Part shown: positions 48,704 to 62,600 of the stretch, in pieces
Numbering within the stretch: position 1 is the stretch's first letter
Layout: the number at the start of each line of letters is the position of its first letter
Source of the DNA: Liolophura sinensis
Lineage: Eukaryota; Mollusca; Polyplacophora; Chitonida; Chitonidae
Length of the DNA: 64,000 bases
Assembly (NCBI RefSeq): GCF_032854445.1
Contig: NC_088295.1
Location: forward strand, 26,959,385 to 27,023,384
Direction of reading: 5' to 3'
Position numbers and translations under genes: made by a program
The notes under the pieces: model-generated
Seen by the model: only the letters and a program-made list of their open reading frames with translations
Told to the model about the DNA's origin: nothing
Database searches by the model: none

Positions 48704-50760
48704 ATTTTATAGTATTTGTGTTCACATTAATTGGGTGTATCTACACTGGAAACTCCTGAAAATAACTGGCAGTGTCAATACTTAGGGTTTCACTTTATAC
48801 TTCGGAATTTGCCACCGATTTTTTTAAGCTTTCTGTGCTAAGCTGTAAAAAAGCTGAGCGCCTTGCGTTAGGACTGTACTTGATGTCAGAGAGGAACTGT
48901 ACAAACTATTTACTCTGTCACCATTGTAGGCCTACCACCATAAAGGGCATGCATCGTTTGAGCGGTCATCTGACGTTATTAGTTCATAGATTTCCCATAA
49001 ATCTGTCATTATTGACAGTCAGTTATAAGACAGGAGCCTCATGCCCCATACCTAAATAAAACCGAAGAAGTCTTAGGCCTATTGTTAATATAGTAAAACT
49101 ATATACAGTTTTAAAAAAAACTGTTTTCCAAAATGTAACCGTCACACATGACATCATCATTCCTTCCATAAACCTAAAAAGAAATTTTCGTAACATTCAG
49201 CTAAAAATGGCGTATAAGCAGACTGGTTAATTGTTCAAGATAAGCAGAGATGGAGGCAATCAGGTTTGTGGATGCAGGAAAACCAGCGGCACCTGAGGAA
49301 AATAGCCGCCCCACGCCATGGACATGACAAACCCCCATACTTAAAGCCACAGCCGAATTTACAGGTACTTGATTTGAACACGCGATGTTACAGTCCAAGG
49401 GCAAGACAAAAAGTCACAAATGACGAATCACTGATGGCGGCAATCAATGAAATCAATTAATCAATCAGTTATCAGTTCTGTAGGGAAACGCTTATATGTT
49501 GTGCCGACATTTGTAATAACACCAGTTAACAGCTGCTTGCCTCAAGAACCACAGATTAGCGGTCGATTATACGTTTCTTTAAACAGGGACTGCCAGTTTC
49601 AATTAGGGATTAATTTCGTAGTCAAACTTTCATCGTATTATTATAGTCACATGCGCCTGCTCGTGTTAGACTTTCATTTCAGACCGCATACATCCCACAC
49701 AAATGAATTTCTATTTTTGGCGTCAGACTCTGCTCTGAGTACTTAATGAGAAATTAAGGCTGGAGAAAGGTTAGTAATGTTTTCCATAATCTATTCTAAG
49801 ATGGCAGCGCCTTTTAGCGGCACCATGCTCTAGTTTTGTTCTTATGACAACAAAACTGATGTAGAGAGATAATCGACCGGCAGCTATAATCAATCTGTTG
49901 TTTCTTTGGAAATATTTATTATACGTTTTGGTACGTTTGTTCTATTTATACTTGCACTATAGCTAGCTCCCTAGACCCGTGAACGGAATCTGACTTTGCT
50001 CGAGATAAAATAAGATTAACTTTGACTTGACTCCAATCTTTGATCATCTGCTCGAATTTGCGCACACGGATCCCAGTAAAGGCGTCCACACATGGAAACG
50101 TGTAATCTTCACAGCTTTAAGCTGTTTACGGAGGAATGTCTGCGGACCGAAGCTCTCTTATATCAGTCAGACGACAGATTGATTTAATACCACATCGATT
50201 AGGTATAGAGCACAGGTCAGGCCCTCGGCCAGATTTCTCCTGCGTCCCACTATTCACAACCTCGTAAACAGACAATATAAATTCCGAGGGATAAACGCAC
50301 TAGTGACCGTTCACTCCATGAATAAAGGGACAAGATTTTCCCAGTGATGATACCGACCATCACGTGCGATGACAACACCACCTCAATACTGTAAGGCTCA
50401 GAAATACGGACTGAAATATTTTAAACCAGAAGATAGCATTTCATGATAAACAGACGTGTTAAAATACCTGAAGTACTTCCTTTATTCCTAACAGAAACTC
50501 TTTAAGTGAAGAAAACGGTTTTAAACATTTCTCACTAAATATAATATTTTCTACATATGTACACGCACAGCGCTTCGTGGCTGCCGTGTTCCCGCGAACG
50601 TTCCTCTTTCTAAATTTGACCGTATGCTTCATGATAAGTTATCATTTTTAATTAGAGGCAAATCATAGCATTAATTTCCTAACCTTGTAATAGTCACTAC
50701 TTTGTATCTCGTGTGATTTGTTGGTTTATGGATTGAATCCGATATATCCAATCATCCAAT
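48704..50760. other. Intergenic, no supported gene
   Basis: Starts where homology to the iGluR-1 flank ends. It holds short ORFs only, none with a recognisable domain. Confidence 0.5.
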
Positions 50761-50960
50761 TTCAAGTTTTGCAGCGTATGGATGGAACACAGTTATACGA
50801 GTATGAGATTGTTCCAAAACCGTTGTGTTAACTCGTGGTTGACACTGCCTAAGTCATGATTTATCTATTGACTTGTGTATATTTTTATGTGCAACAACGG
50901 TCTGCTTGTATGAGGTTGTAACAAGGCGTTTGGTGTAACTTGTGCTTGACACTGGCTAAG

Positions 50961-51296
50961 TGAGTGAGTGAGTGAGTGCCTGGGGCTTAACGTCGTACTC
51001 AACAATTTTTCATGGATATGACGACGAAGGAGAATGTATGTCAGATGCCTCCTTGTTGCAGGACGGATTTCCACCGCTCTTTTTATCCAGTGCTGCTTCA
51101 CTGAGACCACCTCCAGAGCCATTATGCTGATACTTGTCAACCAGTCGTTGCTCTATCCCCTTCACGCTGAACACCTAGCGAAGTGGTTACAACTTCCTCT
51201 TTTTTAAGGTCTTAGGTGTGACCCGACCCAGGTCTGACCCTGGATTTATCGCTCCCGACGCGGACGCTCTACTAACTGTGCTATCGGAGCCGGTTT
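50961..51296 (-). repeat. SINE family B, most complete copy, with target-site duplication
   Basis: Minus orientation, flanked by gacactggctaag (50948-50960) and gacagtggctaag (51297-51309). The right end, read on the minus strand, is a tRNA-like head (gctccgatagcacagttagt then agagcg, A box), with a B-box-like region in ggtcagacctgggtcgggtc. The left end is the gtgagtgagtgagtg tail. This identifies family B as a tRNA-derived SINE. Confidence 0.85.
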
Positions 51297-51678
51297 GACA
51301 GTGGCTAAGCGATGATTTATTGACTCATGTATACCTCCATCCGTAAACAACGTTATTGGCGTAGAAGTTGTATCAAAGGTGTTGTTAGTCTAACTCGTCC
51401 TTGACTGATTAAGTATGATTTATCGATTGATTTGTGTTTTTCTCCATCCTTAAATATGCAACGTTATACATGTATGAAGTTGTAACTAAACTGTCAAGTT
51501 TTACTTGTGGTCGACACTTGGCACGTGTTGATTTATCGGTGGGTTTGTGTATACCTCCATAATGTTATACTTGTATGAGGTTGTAACAAAATCACCTCGC
51601 TGTTGCTTCCGGCGATATAATGAACTATCAATTGATTTTGTATACCTTCATTCGTGAAAAACGTTGCACATTTTATGA

Positions 51679-51877
51679 TTTATTTATTTATTTATTTGAT
51701 TGGTGTTTTACGCCGTACTCAGGAATATTTCACTTATACGACGGCGGCCAGCATTATGGTGGGAGTAAACCGGGCACAGCCTGGGGGAAACCCACGATCA
51801 TCGGCGGGTTGCTGACAGACCTTCCCACTTACGCCCGGAGAGGAAACCAGCATGAACAGGACTTGAACTCACAGCGA
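51679..51877 (-). repeat. SINE family A, head-truncated, with target-site duplication
   Basis: tttatttatttatttatttg tail, then acgccgtactcaggaatatt through to cttgaactcacagcga. Flanked by tgcacattttatga (51665-51678) and tgcacatttatga (51878-51890). Confidence 0.85.
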
Positions 51878-52669
51878 TGCACATTTATGAAGTTGTAACT
51901 AAGTTGTCAAGATCCACATATAGGGTTGACAGTTGGTTTTTTCAGTGAAACGTTTATACAGTGATCTGTAAATCTGTAATATTCAACTATTGGTCAATAA
52001 TTTTCAAGATTGAGCATTATTTACATGAATTGTTATTTATGTTTGTGTAGGTTTTTCTCACTGTTTGGTAGTTATTTGGTGGTGAAAATGTACCCGATTA
52101 TAGGCCAGTATGTCGATAGACATGGGTTAAAAAGGATCATCGTTTGGGATCTCACCACTAAATGTGTTTGACCAATACTTTTCGTTTTCCTGCAGAATAT
52201 ACTACATTTTTTAAATAACAAGTCGTATTGATCTTCATCAATAAATATCCTGGCCAGAAGACAAGGGCTTACAGACAAAAGCGACAGAAAACTGTACAAA
52301 TAATGGTTTTAGACTGACTAAGTATTCTGGCCTGGCCGTTGGCCAAAAGGTCATGATACCATATACAGAATGACGAACAACCACACGAGCTATCTCCTTC
52401 CAGGAGCTTCACGTGAACGCCTGTATAGCTGCAGCATGCCGAGTGTGTATACATAGGTTGTATTGTTATAAGCTCTTGAATCCAGCACTTCAGTGTAACA
52501 GCTGTTCGTAGGGCTGTGAAATCGAGGACACCGCCATCTGGTGTAGAGTAAAGTTGTCCGTGTACAAACTATAGTATTTTCAAGCAATAAATACGGGTGG
52601 ATCATCTTCCAGCCTCTCGAAGTGACGTTCTCATTTTGTCGATATTCTAAATTAAGAATATTTGATCAA

Positions 52670-53672
52670 ATCCCAGGGCGTCTGTAAATAGCTGCCGACG
52701 TTTCAGTGTGCAGTGGCATTTGGCCGAGGATGGTCATTTGCTTCAGGAGTGTCTCGGGTACCAGCGGCCCGCGGTAATGACGCTATTCAGCTAAGAAGGA
52801 TCGTGCTTTGGCGTAGACCGAGGCGTGGCCGTGTTACTGTGGATCGTCCTCCGGCCGAGAAGGGACACCCTCCAGGGAGGCACATGTGTGCTAAAATCTC
52901 TACACGTAGTAACCAGTGGTTCCAAGCGATACATCACACGCGTACCAAAAGGCCATGACAGGGAGTCAGAGCCGAGCATGAATAATTTATCGGCCTGTTA
53001 TCGCCACAAAGCGTGCTTCACCGGTATTAGTGTCAAACTGGCCTCCCCTAGGTAGAAACAGCCTCGTCTTCCTGACTTCTGATGACAAGAGTCGGCAGCA
53101 GCGGAAATGTAAAGGGAGTGACCAGGAGACCTGTAAAGCAGCCGTCCAACATGGTCCACCAGCTGCCCGACAGGATGCGGGGCGCTGCTCCATGAGTTGT
53201 GGGGGACGATTGTGTCTCTTGTAAACGATGCCAAGAGCAATAATAGATAGCAGTCAGATTGAGAAAAGGGAAGACCTGGTGTTACCGAGGGATCCTGTCA
53301 TAACCAGCTCACCACACGGCCGTTTAGTTAGCTCACCTGTCCAAACTTACTTTCTGTCAGGATTTCTTAGAAGCGTTTCTCCCTACATCACCAGGAACCA
53401 AAGAGACCCGGCGGAGACAGACACCAGTAAAAAAAAAACTCGGCCAGCTCCAAGGAGATATTTGTGGACACCAACTGGCAAGAATTGCACTCTCTCAGAC
53501 GACAAGCCGTCCTCAAGAGAAAGTCTCTCAATCGATTTACACCTCCTTTCTTGTTATTGCTCTTGGGAGTGTTGGCAAAATACTGTCAACGGAGAATTGG
53601 TAGACGGGCGTTATCGGATACGGGAATAGTTACAATTAACGCTCAGCGTGTTCTCTGGCGAAAGTAAGCCCG
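52670..53672 (+). promoter_or_regulatory. GC-rich, CpG-rich stretch upstream of claudin-fold gene 2
   Basis: Clearly richer in G+C and CpG than its surroundings and ends at the first exon of claudin-fold gene 2. Probably promoter and 5' UTR. ORFs in it (such as 53228-53629) are not in frame with the ATG at 53673, and an in-frame stop lies at 53637-53639. Confidence 0.4.
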
Positions 53673-56600
53673 ATGGTTAGCATTTGCAAATACAGTACTT
53701 TGATATTTGCCGGTAACGTTACAGTCCTGCTTATTGTGTCCATGTCTACGGATTACTGGGAATACCGTGGCTTTGACATGGACAATCTGAACAAGACCCT
53801 GAGGCGGTCCAATACAACGACTGTGATAATACCCAAAGATACGAGGTCCTATATACAAATTCACCATGTAAGAACTAAACGGACAAACAACCCAGCTGAG
53901 GCTTACCCTTTCAATGTGACTATGTACCAGCCGCCAATATTAGTTCATAAATACTACTCACATAATATCTCCCAGGTGCCTCCAGATACTTTAGATAATT
54001 CAAGCTGGGCTGCAGAGACAACCATAATTCTCTTCGTTCAATATGGAAACCTGTTTCGAGACTGTGATAATCTTGAAGGTAAGATCATAGACGTGATATG
54101 AGACTCAAAAGATGTGCTAAATGTTGTCTGGCTTTACGTTTGATACCTGTGTCATAATGTAAGAAAATGATCTTTACCTTGTTGCAATCTCTGTCATAAA
54201 ATTTAATCAATAAAGTTGCATTCGTGTATATGCATATTATAACGTATAAAAATATATATACATATCGTATTTCCGTGGATGAGATAATAATTATCATCTG
54301 TTCAAATCGTGTTTAGATCTACCCCAGTTTATCAGACTTTACGATTTGGATGCCTACACCCATAGTTTGTGACTATTTTTCACTTCTACTAATGTAGAAT
54401 GTAATGTAAAAAAATTTCATCATATTACTTTTATAAAGTCACAAAACAATTTTCACACTTTTCCCATAAGAAAGTCAGTGGCATGCATCTCATCGAGGTT
54501 TACACCAAAGAAAAAAATACCATACGAAACAGAAAACATCAGCCACATTAGAATTAAAGACAATCACGTTCTTTACAAAGTTACCTTTGCCTTATATATT
54601 TCTAACATCGTATAAGTTCTAAGGTTCAAAATAGTTTTAAAATAACAAATTTTTACTTACGTATTTATATGAATGAATGTCATTAGACATATAGACGAAA
54701 CACAACAATGTTGTATTTGGAATTACTTCGTAATTTTAACGATATTTCGTCCTAATGTTCCCATATCAATGGCTTTTGGATACAATAGCATTCAAATCTT
54801 GCGATTTTGCCAAACGTTTTGCTTCCCGGGATTTTCTTGTAGAACATGTTTTAATTTAACACATTTTATCATGACGTTTTCAAATTTGAAAGTATTTATA
54901 CATCTATATGGATTCTAAATTTGGGAGAATGTGGCGGATGCCGTCAAATTGAATTCTTAGAGATGAGAGCACTTACTGTTTTTGCTGAAAGCAAGTGTAT
55001 ATCCAAACTCAAAATAAAACATAAGTACGCAAAGTGACATGTTTCTGAAAACTAGTTCTTGTAAACGACATTTGTAAAATGATTGCTTATTGATTATGGC
55101 GAATTTAAAGAGCCACAAGACAGGATGAGTAATATTTAGGAATGTATTGAAATCATCGTCGCTAGCTAAATGTATTACATCAATAAGTAGATATATTAAC
55201 TAGTTATGCAGTCCAAATGTAATTAAAAATCACCAAAGAGCCATAATTGTGTTTATTGACATTGCTTTATTTTAGATCACATCAAACATCGATTTGCAGC
55301 ATTTAAGTTTATTTGTTCTTGTTACCCAGAAATACTTATCATCTGCTTAGTGAAAATTGTTTCAACCCATTTGTAATTTAAAACTCTTATCAGACTTCGC
55401 CGAAATGGCAGCATGCTCATGACAGTCTCGAAAATAGATCTGTTGTCCATTAACGCCTTTTCCTCATATCTACGATCCTGGTTTATTTATTTATTTATAT
55501 ATTTGAGCGTTGATCAACATCTTACTCACTTAGTATTCTTGTTTTTGCTTTGCATTTGATTCCGTCCAATTTTGTACTTTATAGACTTGCTTAGTTCTTA
55601 GGTGGTTTTGTGTTAAACATCATTTTGACAATTGTCCTTGCGATTATTCACATGAACGTCCATTTTTGTTGACGGCTGGTGTACGAATGTCTGTCATAGA
55701 CTCAAGAATTTTTCATTTAAATGATACCTTAATGGGTTTTATTGGTGGAACAAACCGGAGTGCCCGGGGTAAAAAATAGATCTTTGACAATTTTTAAATA
55801 TACATGCTATATTGATGGAAGACAAAAGCTGAACCGGTGCAATATAAGTTCCCAGTATCTTTGTCAGACTAGCTACATCTCTCAGGGGTATGTAACTCAG
55901 CACAATAGGACTGAAATTCTGGTGACGTGATGTTGAAAGCTAATTACTCAGCACACCAGATAAGCGATAGGATGGGAGAACTAGACGTACTCGCCTGGCT
56001 CTGGGCTGGAAATTTGATGACTATAGGTCAGTTATAAATTCTCCATTGCTTTTGCAGAAGGTGTGAGACAAAGACTTGGGCTTCTCCACTTAAACCCATG
56101 GAGATGTTACAGCTTTTTGACCTTGACACGGCGTGATGACGTCGTGAAGGACACGCCTGCAGCTAAGTGTAAGTATGGCTATGCAGTTAGTTACAATTGT
56201 CACTTGAAGAAACCTTCCAATTCCTGGATTTGTAAAATTTAAATCTGGAAATGTTTGCTTAAAGACAGCAATGTGTACTTCTCTGTAGCGCTCTAGTCGA
56301 AAAGTAATTGGTTAAGGCGGCACTGGTCTATGAGTTTGTTGATATGTACACGGTATCACATGTACTGTGTACATTTATAATGGTCCCAGGGATATTAACT
56401 GCAAATGAGACGATTGTGTAAAGCCGCTAGTATAGAATTCGACCTGCCAAATAAAAATAGAACAAGATCTCTTCGATACCATTTAATGGTCTACAATATG
56501 TACATATACAGACCTCCTTCTAAAACGATTGACAGTTCAAACGGTCTCAGTTATGCACAACTGCAAAGACAGGAGATAGGAAATATGTATTTCTATTTCT

Positions 56601-59600
56601 TATAAGTCAACTGTAGGATTGTATATTTGTATGCAGAATTTTTGCATGTGCGAAGTCCTGATATCTAGATACGCATGTTCGAAAGAAGGGGGAAATAACA
56701 AAATTCCTGCACGATTGTGCAGTTTGTTACTATGTCATTTTCTAATCGTTAAATGAAAAACACAAACGGGTTTCATGGGTCCCGAGATGAAAACGTGGAA
56801 AGGTGGCATATACCGGAAAACTACATCATGCACGTTAGACGATCATAATGTAGCCTGTTATGTAGGGGTGAAATTCCTGATACTTTGCTACGCGCTTAAC
56901 ATGTAGGATAAGTGACATGATGGTGACAGATGGTGGTATCACAGCCCAGCGTGAGCTTGACCCCTAGCTGTGTTCAGACTCATACGTAACATGTGCTTGA
57001 ACTTTACTCTCAGACCTGCGCCTGTTTGTGGTAACTGTATAACCATGCACCTATTTATAAATTATAACTTTACTTATGTCGACTCAACCACTGTTGACAG
57101 CTGTCACTGGTTCAATACGAATAATCCACCCTCGGAACGCGCATGCGCCCCGTGGCTGCATTACAGAACAGATGGTCCACTAATTGAACACTATATACAG
57201 GCCCCTGTCGATAAGGATATACACACACTACGTACAGGACGTCAGAATCTTAAACATAGTGGCCTTCCCTAACTGTGAGGGTTCAAATGAAAACTTCTAG
57301 TGAAGCCAAGCCTTGATGGGGTGAAGGCAACTTAGGAAGACTATTCTAAACTTGATATGAAAGTTATAGACGATCGTTCAACGTTTGAGTGTTCATCAAA
57401 ATAAAATGATTCTGTTTCTGCTTCTTCAGGCAATTAACAAAACGTTCATGTTTAATGGGTCAGTTTGGAAAGTTTTGGACGAAGTTTTTCTCCGTGTCAA
57501 ATATCTTCTCCAATAATATATGCATTGAACGTTATGCATATGTATCTTGCTTTAGTGAATCTTGCTTTAGGAAGTGTAGTGAATTCGGAGGAATATCGAT
57601 GTGCATCTACCAAGGTTGCATGTCCGAATTCGCCCACGGCTTGCTCTGTTTCGATTTTAGGTCTCGGAGTTTCGGGTCTGGGAATTTTTCAAGTACTTGG
57701 CTAAGAGCGGTTTTAAACTTTTTAACAAATGAATAATTTTTTTAAAAATCCTTTGACGATGTGTTGGCGCTTTGTTGCTAAATTGAGTTCCTGGCGTTTC
57801 ATCGTTTACAAGGTCAATGTATAAACAGCTAACTAAACCGAGCTCATCAGAGCGGGAAAATTAACTGTATACATTAATCGTTAGTTTCAATTTAATTGAC
57901 TTTCAGTCTTATCCGCTTGATCCATCTTTGTGATTGGGTCAGATAGAGAATTCTAACATATGAACAAATTTCTCTTCACAATGTGTGGGCGTAGCATTTG
58001 TGGATTCTCTCCCGATAACTAAAGCTCTTAAATAAATGAGACGCATTTAACTATTGAGATGAGTATCCCTGGCAGGCATATAATATAATTTTCACTTTGA
58101 TCAAAACTCGAATACGCGAAGACATTAGTTTACTGATATGGATAGTGCATTTTATTTTTGAATTGTTACAGCCAAGGGTAAACCAAAATATGAAAATTGA
58201 GAATTTGGGTTATTGATCAGATATAACAGACTGACCACTTGGTTATAAGCTTACTGTCCAGACTACTTGGATATATGGCCTTGCTGAACTGTTGAAACCA
58301 ATTGGTTATAGCCTTTCTAAGCTATTCAAACTACTTGATTATATCTTTCTGTGTTTTTATGCTTTTTGAGCTGTCCAAAGTACTTGGTTAACGGCTTTCC
58401 GAGTTGTCCAAAGTGCCTGGGCCGAGTTTTCCACACCACTTGGTTTTATAGGTTTTCTAAATTATCCACAAAACTGGACACTGCATGAAAGCCAAGCTTC
58501 TGTATTCCAGTCAGTTCAACTTCTATAAGAATCATCCTGTTTGCACGGATATTCCTTAATTATTACATTGTATGAAACAGGAGAAATACTTAGTCTATAT
58601 CTATAGCAAAGTAAAGTAACATTCTCTTAGCCTAAAACCAACGGCTTGCTTAATTCAGATTTACGTCCTTAGTATGCACAAAAACAAAGTTTTGCCATGA
58701 AGGTTCGTGTTCTGCTAGTGAATCTGCATCTCTCTTTTGCTGATATATGTTACCGTATCTTCTTAAAATGTGAAACTTTTTTTCATTATTTCCCTTTCCT
58801 CTTTAATCTTATTTCCACATTCCGTGTGTAATTTATGCTTGTGCTGTTGTTTTTTCTTTTCCTCAGCTGTTCTGTAATTGTAAAAGACAGATGTTTCAAA
58901 GGCTGTCTACGACCAGACAACGGGAAAAACGCTATATTTAACATTGCCATTCAAGAAAAAATAGTATTGCATGGGAAGAAAGTAAACTTTATCGGCAGAG
59001 AAAGAGACAAATAAATTTCGGTGATTGGTGCACAGTAAGTCAACTTTGTGCTTCTCTGAATGTCTGTATAGAAAGCTCTTTGAGCACATCGTCGCAGACG
59101 ATTCAGTTGCCATTTCTCCCCTGGACTGTGTCAGAGGGATGACATCGACACTCTTCAGCCAGTTCATCTTACACTAATACTTCTCTCCCTCTTAAAATAC
59201 AATTAGCATTACATTTGGAATGAGCCGAACAAGTTATTGGCTCGTAATGAAGAAAACAATGGAGAAGTGCACAGCTACTAACACTCTCAGCAAAGTTTTT
59301 TTACTTTACTGAGACATTACGCTATATTTGTCCACTTGAATTTATTGCCAAGTTAAACCTAAAGAAAAAGTATCCAGTTCCCGCCGGAAAACTTTACCAC
59401 ACATTACAACACGGGCGGGCCAACGTCACCAATTTCTACTCAGTATCTACTGAGCTCAAACTCATTGTGACATTTTCTTCATTGTTCACAATAGATGTTA
59501 TATTATTGTATTTTGTAAATAAGAATTTCACAAGAAGTTGTTCAAGAAGTTTGTTAAAATATAATTGGAAGAACAAATTGCTCTTAATCACGGGAGCCCG

Positions 59601-62600
59601 GTTGTTCAAAACTAGTTTAAGACTTAATACCAAATTTAACTTTAATTCAAGTCTTCGGTTTCGTATTTAGCTTACAAAGATTGTGTAACAGTATATTAAA
59701 TACGAACTAAAACTGCTGCTGTTATACTTTGAATTTGCTGAACTGCATTGGCTGCTGAGCTTGGCTAAAATTTAAATATAAAATATAACTTAATACCAGT
59801 ATTAGCCTATACGCTTTCGAGCAACTGGGCCCATAAGTTTTGTTTCGCCAAAAAGGGAGCGTAATTCTACTTGTTAAAACACTATATTAAGCCACTTTTG
59901 TGCAACAGATAAATATGTTTTCTAAAGGGGGGCCTCGACCTAGTGGTTAGGGAGCCAGCTTTCCGATCACTAGACCACACCAATCTTGTGTTTAGTCCCA
60001 TTCTTGGACAAAAATTTTCTGAATTTCACCGCTCTTGTTGTTCACGCAACCTTATGTATGTATGCTTGGGATTTTACGTCGAATCATAAGGCCGAAACAA
60101 CTTTTTGGCCTTATGACGACGAGGAGTCATTCGGTGTGTGTACAAGTATTGTGTCTTCTTGTGGCAGAGCAAGTCCATGCTTCCAAAGCTTTAAACAACA
60201 ATCATACAAATTTAACAAATATGGTTTCTCTATTTACCTTATTGATAACAGTTAGTTTGTCGGAACGATTTCACACGAAGTCACGAATGGCATAACGTAA
60301 ATATTTACTTACACTGTGAAAATACTGGGGTAAGTATTGTATAGTTTTGCAGTGGCAATATTCAATACGGATGGCAACCTATCAACGCTACATTCGTTTA
60401 TTTCCAAGTATGTCATCTGTTGCACTTATTAACATTGGCCTATATCTGTAGTTATCACATAACCAGTAAACGATGTATTTATTTATGAAACAAAATACTG
60501 CAAAGTAGGTAAAGGTGCGTCAAAAGTCAGTATATCACTATATATAAGTCAATCAGTGAACGCAAAACTCAAAGATAAAAATTACCCCAGTGAGATTAAC
60601 TTAATATATACATTTTAATTTCATACAAAAGTATTTAATGAACACCAAGAGTGCATTTTAATTAAGAAATAAAGCGTAGTTTGAAATGCTCAAATCACTA
60701 AGATAGTGCACAGAAGGCCTTCTGAGTTCTCAAACAGTGGACAACTCTCGCCTGCTATGCATTATCTTCGTGATTTGATCATGGCAAACTATTTATTTCT
60801 ATTCTAACATACCATTAAAAAATAATGGAACCATTAGGGGGGGGAAAACGAAAACGATCGCTCTCTCCTTTTTGTTTATGTGTAACGGCCTAACTTCTTT
60901 TGTTATGATTTTGGGTAAGTTGGGATAAATAAAGCATCCAATCAGAGCGAGGCAAGTGACAGTTATTGACTAATAAATGCATATTTCCCGCCAGCACCTC
61001 TCCATGTAAGTGCGAGCTCTAAATTTGAACATAACAGTTTTGCAACAACAGAGGAATGATGGTTTTAAGTCAAAGTAATAAAAAAACTGTCAGAAGTGAA
61101 CAATTTATTTCGTGGAGAAACTTGTAGATTCAGTTGAAGCTTAAATGGAAGGTGCTTCCTGAGATAGTAGCGTTGCCGAGAATTTGATGACCGTGTGGAG
61201 CCGATTTCGACAGACTCAAACGTACAACTTCTTCATCTCGGGTCACACGCTGTGTCTGGGTGACGGTAGGTGTGGAGTCAGGAGCGTTGACATAGATCAC
61301 AGAGGCATCCAACGACTGGGATGAAACAACGGTTGAGTGTAAAAAGAGCTGAAAGAGCTGTTCTTCAGACGGCCATCATCGAGCACAAGGTGCTTGTAAT
61401 GCCATCAATTCGCAGTTTTTGGACGGGTTACAAGTAAACGTCTAAGAAACGCATCGTTGCCCATATTGCGCTTATCCACATATGGTACCTAGATGCTTGT
61501 TGTTTGATGCCACCTCTTTATATCGCATACACTTGACAAGTGCCCATTGGCCATATGATGTCGGCAATAGTAAATAATTCACCTTTAAACTTCACTGCCG
61601 GACCAGTTGTATGTAAATTCATTTTGCCTTTGTCCTCGGAAAATGTGAGCTGTCAAATTTTGAAGAAAACAGACGTTCTGACAGCACAACTCAGCCCCCC
61701 GCCCCAGCTATTTTATTAGCGAAATGGAACCGTCTCAGCGTACATGACAAGGACGCAAGTGTGTAAAAATTGTCAATTTGAGCACACTTCTCTCACCACT
61801 GGTTTTAGTGTTAAAATTTTGGAAGTATGCTAGAATTTGATTGAAGATTTTTGTTTTTTTTTGGGAAATGGTGCAAGAACAGAAAAACAACGTTGGCATG
61901 CTTTTCTTTATTTGTGTATTTCTCGTTGACGTATCACTGAACATGGCGATATGCAGCTTAGCAAAATGCTATATCTTCAGTGCACACGCTTTCTTAAGAC
62001 TGGTAATAGTGACACAGTGTCAGCATATCTATATCTGAAAGAGGTTGTAAGGTCAGCTATAGCTACCTTGACGTTTCTTATCTAGTTTTCTGATAAAACA
62101 CATAAATCCATTAGAGCTGCTTTAAAATTTACGTCGGTGAATAAAATGTTGGTAAACGGGAAAAGAACGTAAGTTAGGAGAAAAGAGGATATGTTTAAGA
62201 GACGAACTCGATGCACATCAAAAAACAAGAACCGATAAATTCAACAACAAAAAAACTTCAGGAAATTGCGAAGCTCGGATCCGTCGCACGACTGAAAACA
62301 CCCGAAGGTGTTGGATTATAGGTTAGATCACGGACCTGACAGGGGACTTATCAGCTAATCCGCCTAGTTTACCAGGCTATGCTAAGCCACCTGCAGCCAT
62401 TCTCTCCCCAATATCCTGTTAGTCTCTGCCTGCCACATGTTCTCCAGTCAAGTGGCTGAGAACCCGATGACATCCACCTCCGTTAATCTGAAGAAAACTT
62501 CTATTAAGTGCAGGTTACTGCCAGAGAAGTGTCATTTCTTGCTAAAAGAAAAAAGAGCTTACTGGAATCTTTTCTCTGTTCAAAAAAGGTTGTAATACTT

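Larger units (their letters stand above)
50780..51960. repeat. Degenerate tandem array, units of ~100-116 bp, with two SINE insertions
   Basis: Landmark tatgaagttgtaac or close variants at about 50802, 50909, 51361, 51472, 51574 and 51886. Subtracting the SINEs gives even spacing of 101-116 bp. Units also share gatttatcgattgatttgtg and gtatacctccat. Confidence 0.7.

Noticed and set aside
53228-53629. 133-codon ORF upstream of claudin-fold gene 2
   Set aside because: Out of frame with the ATG at 53673, low-complexity charged sequence, and it lies in the GC-rich leader; treated as 5' UTR or promoter.
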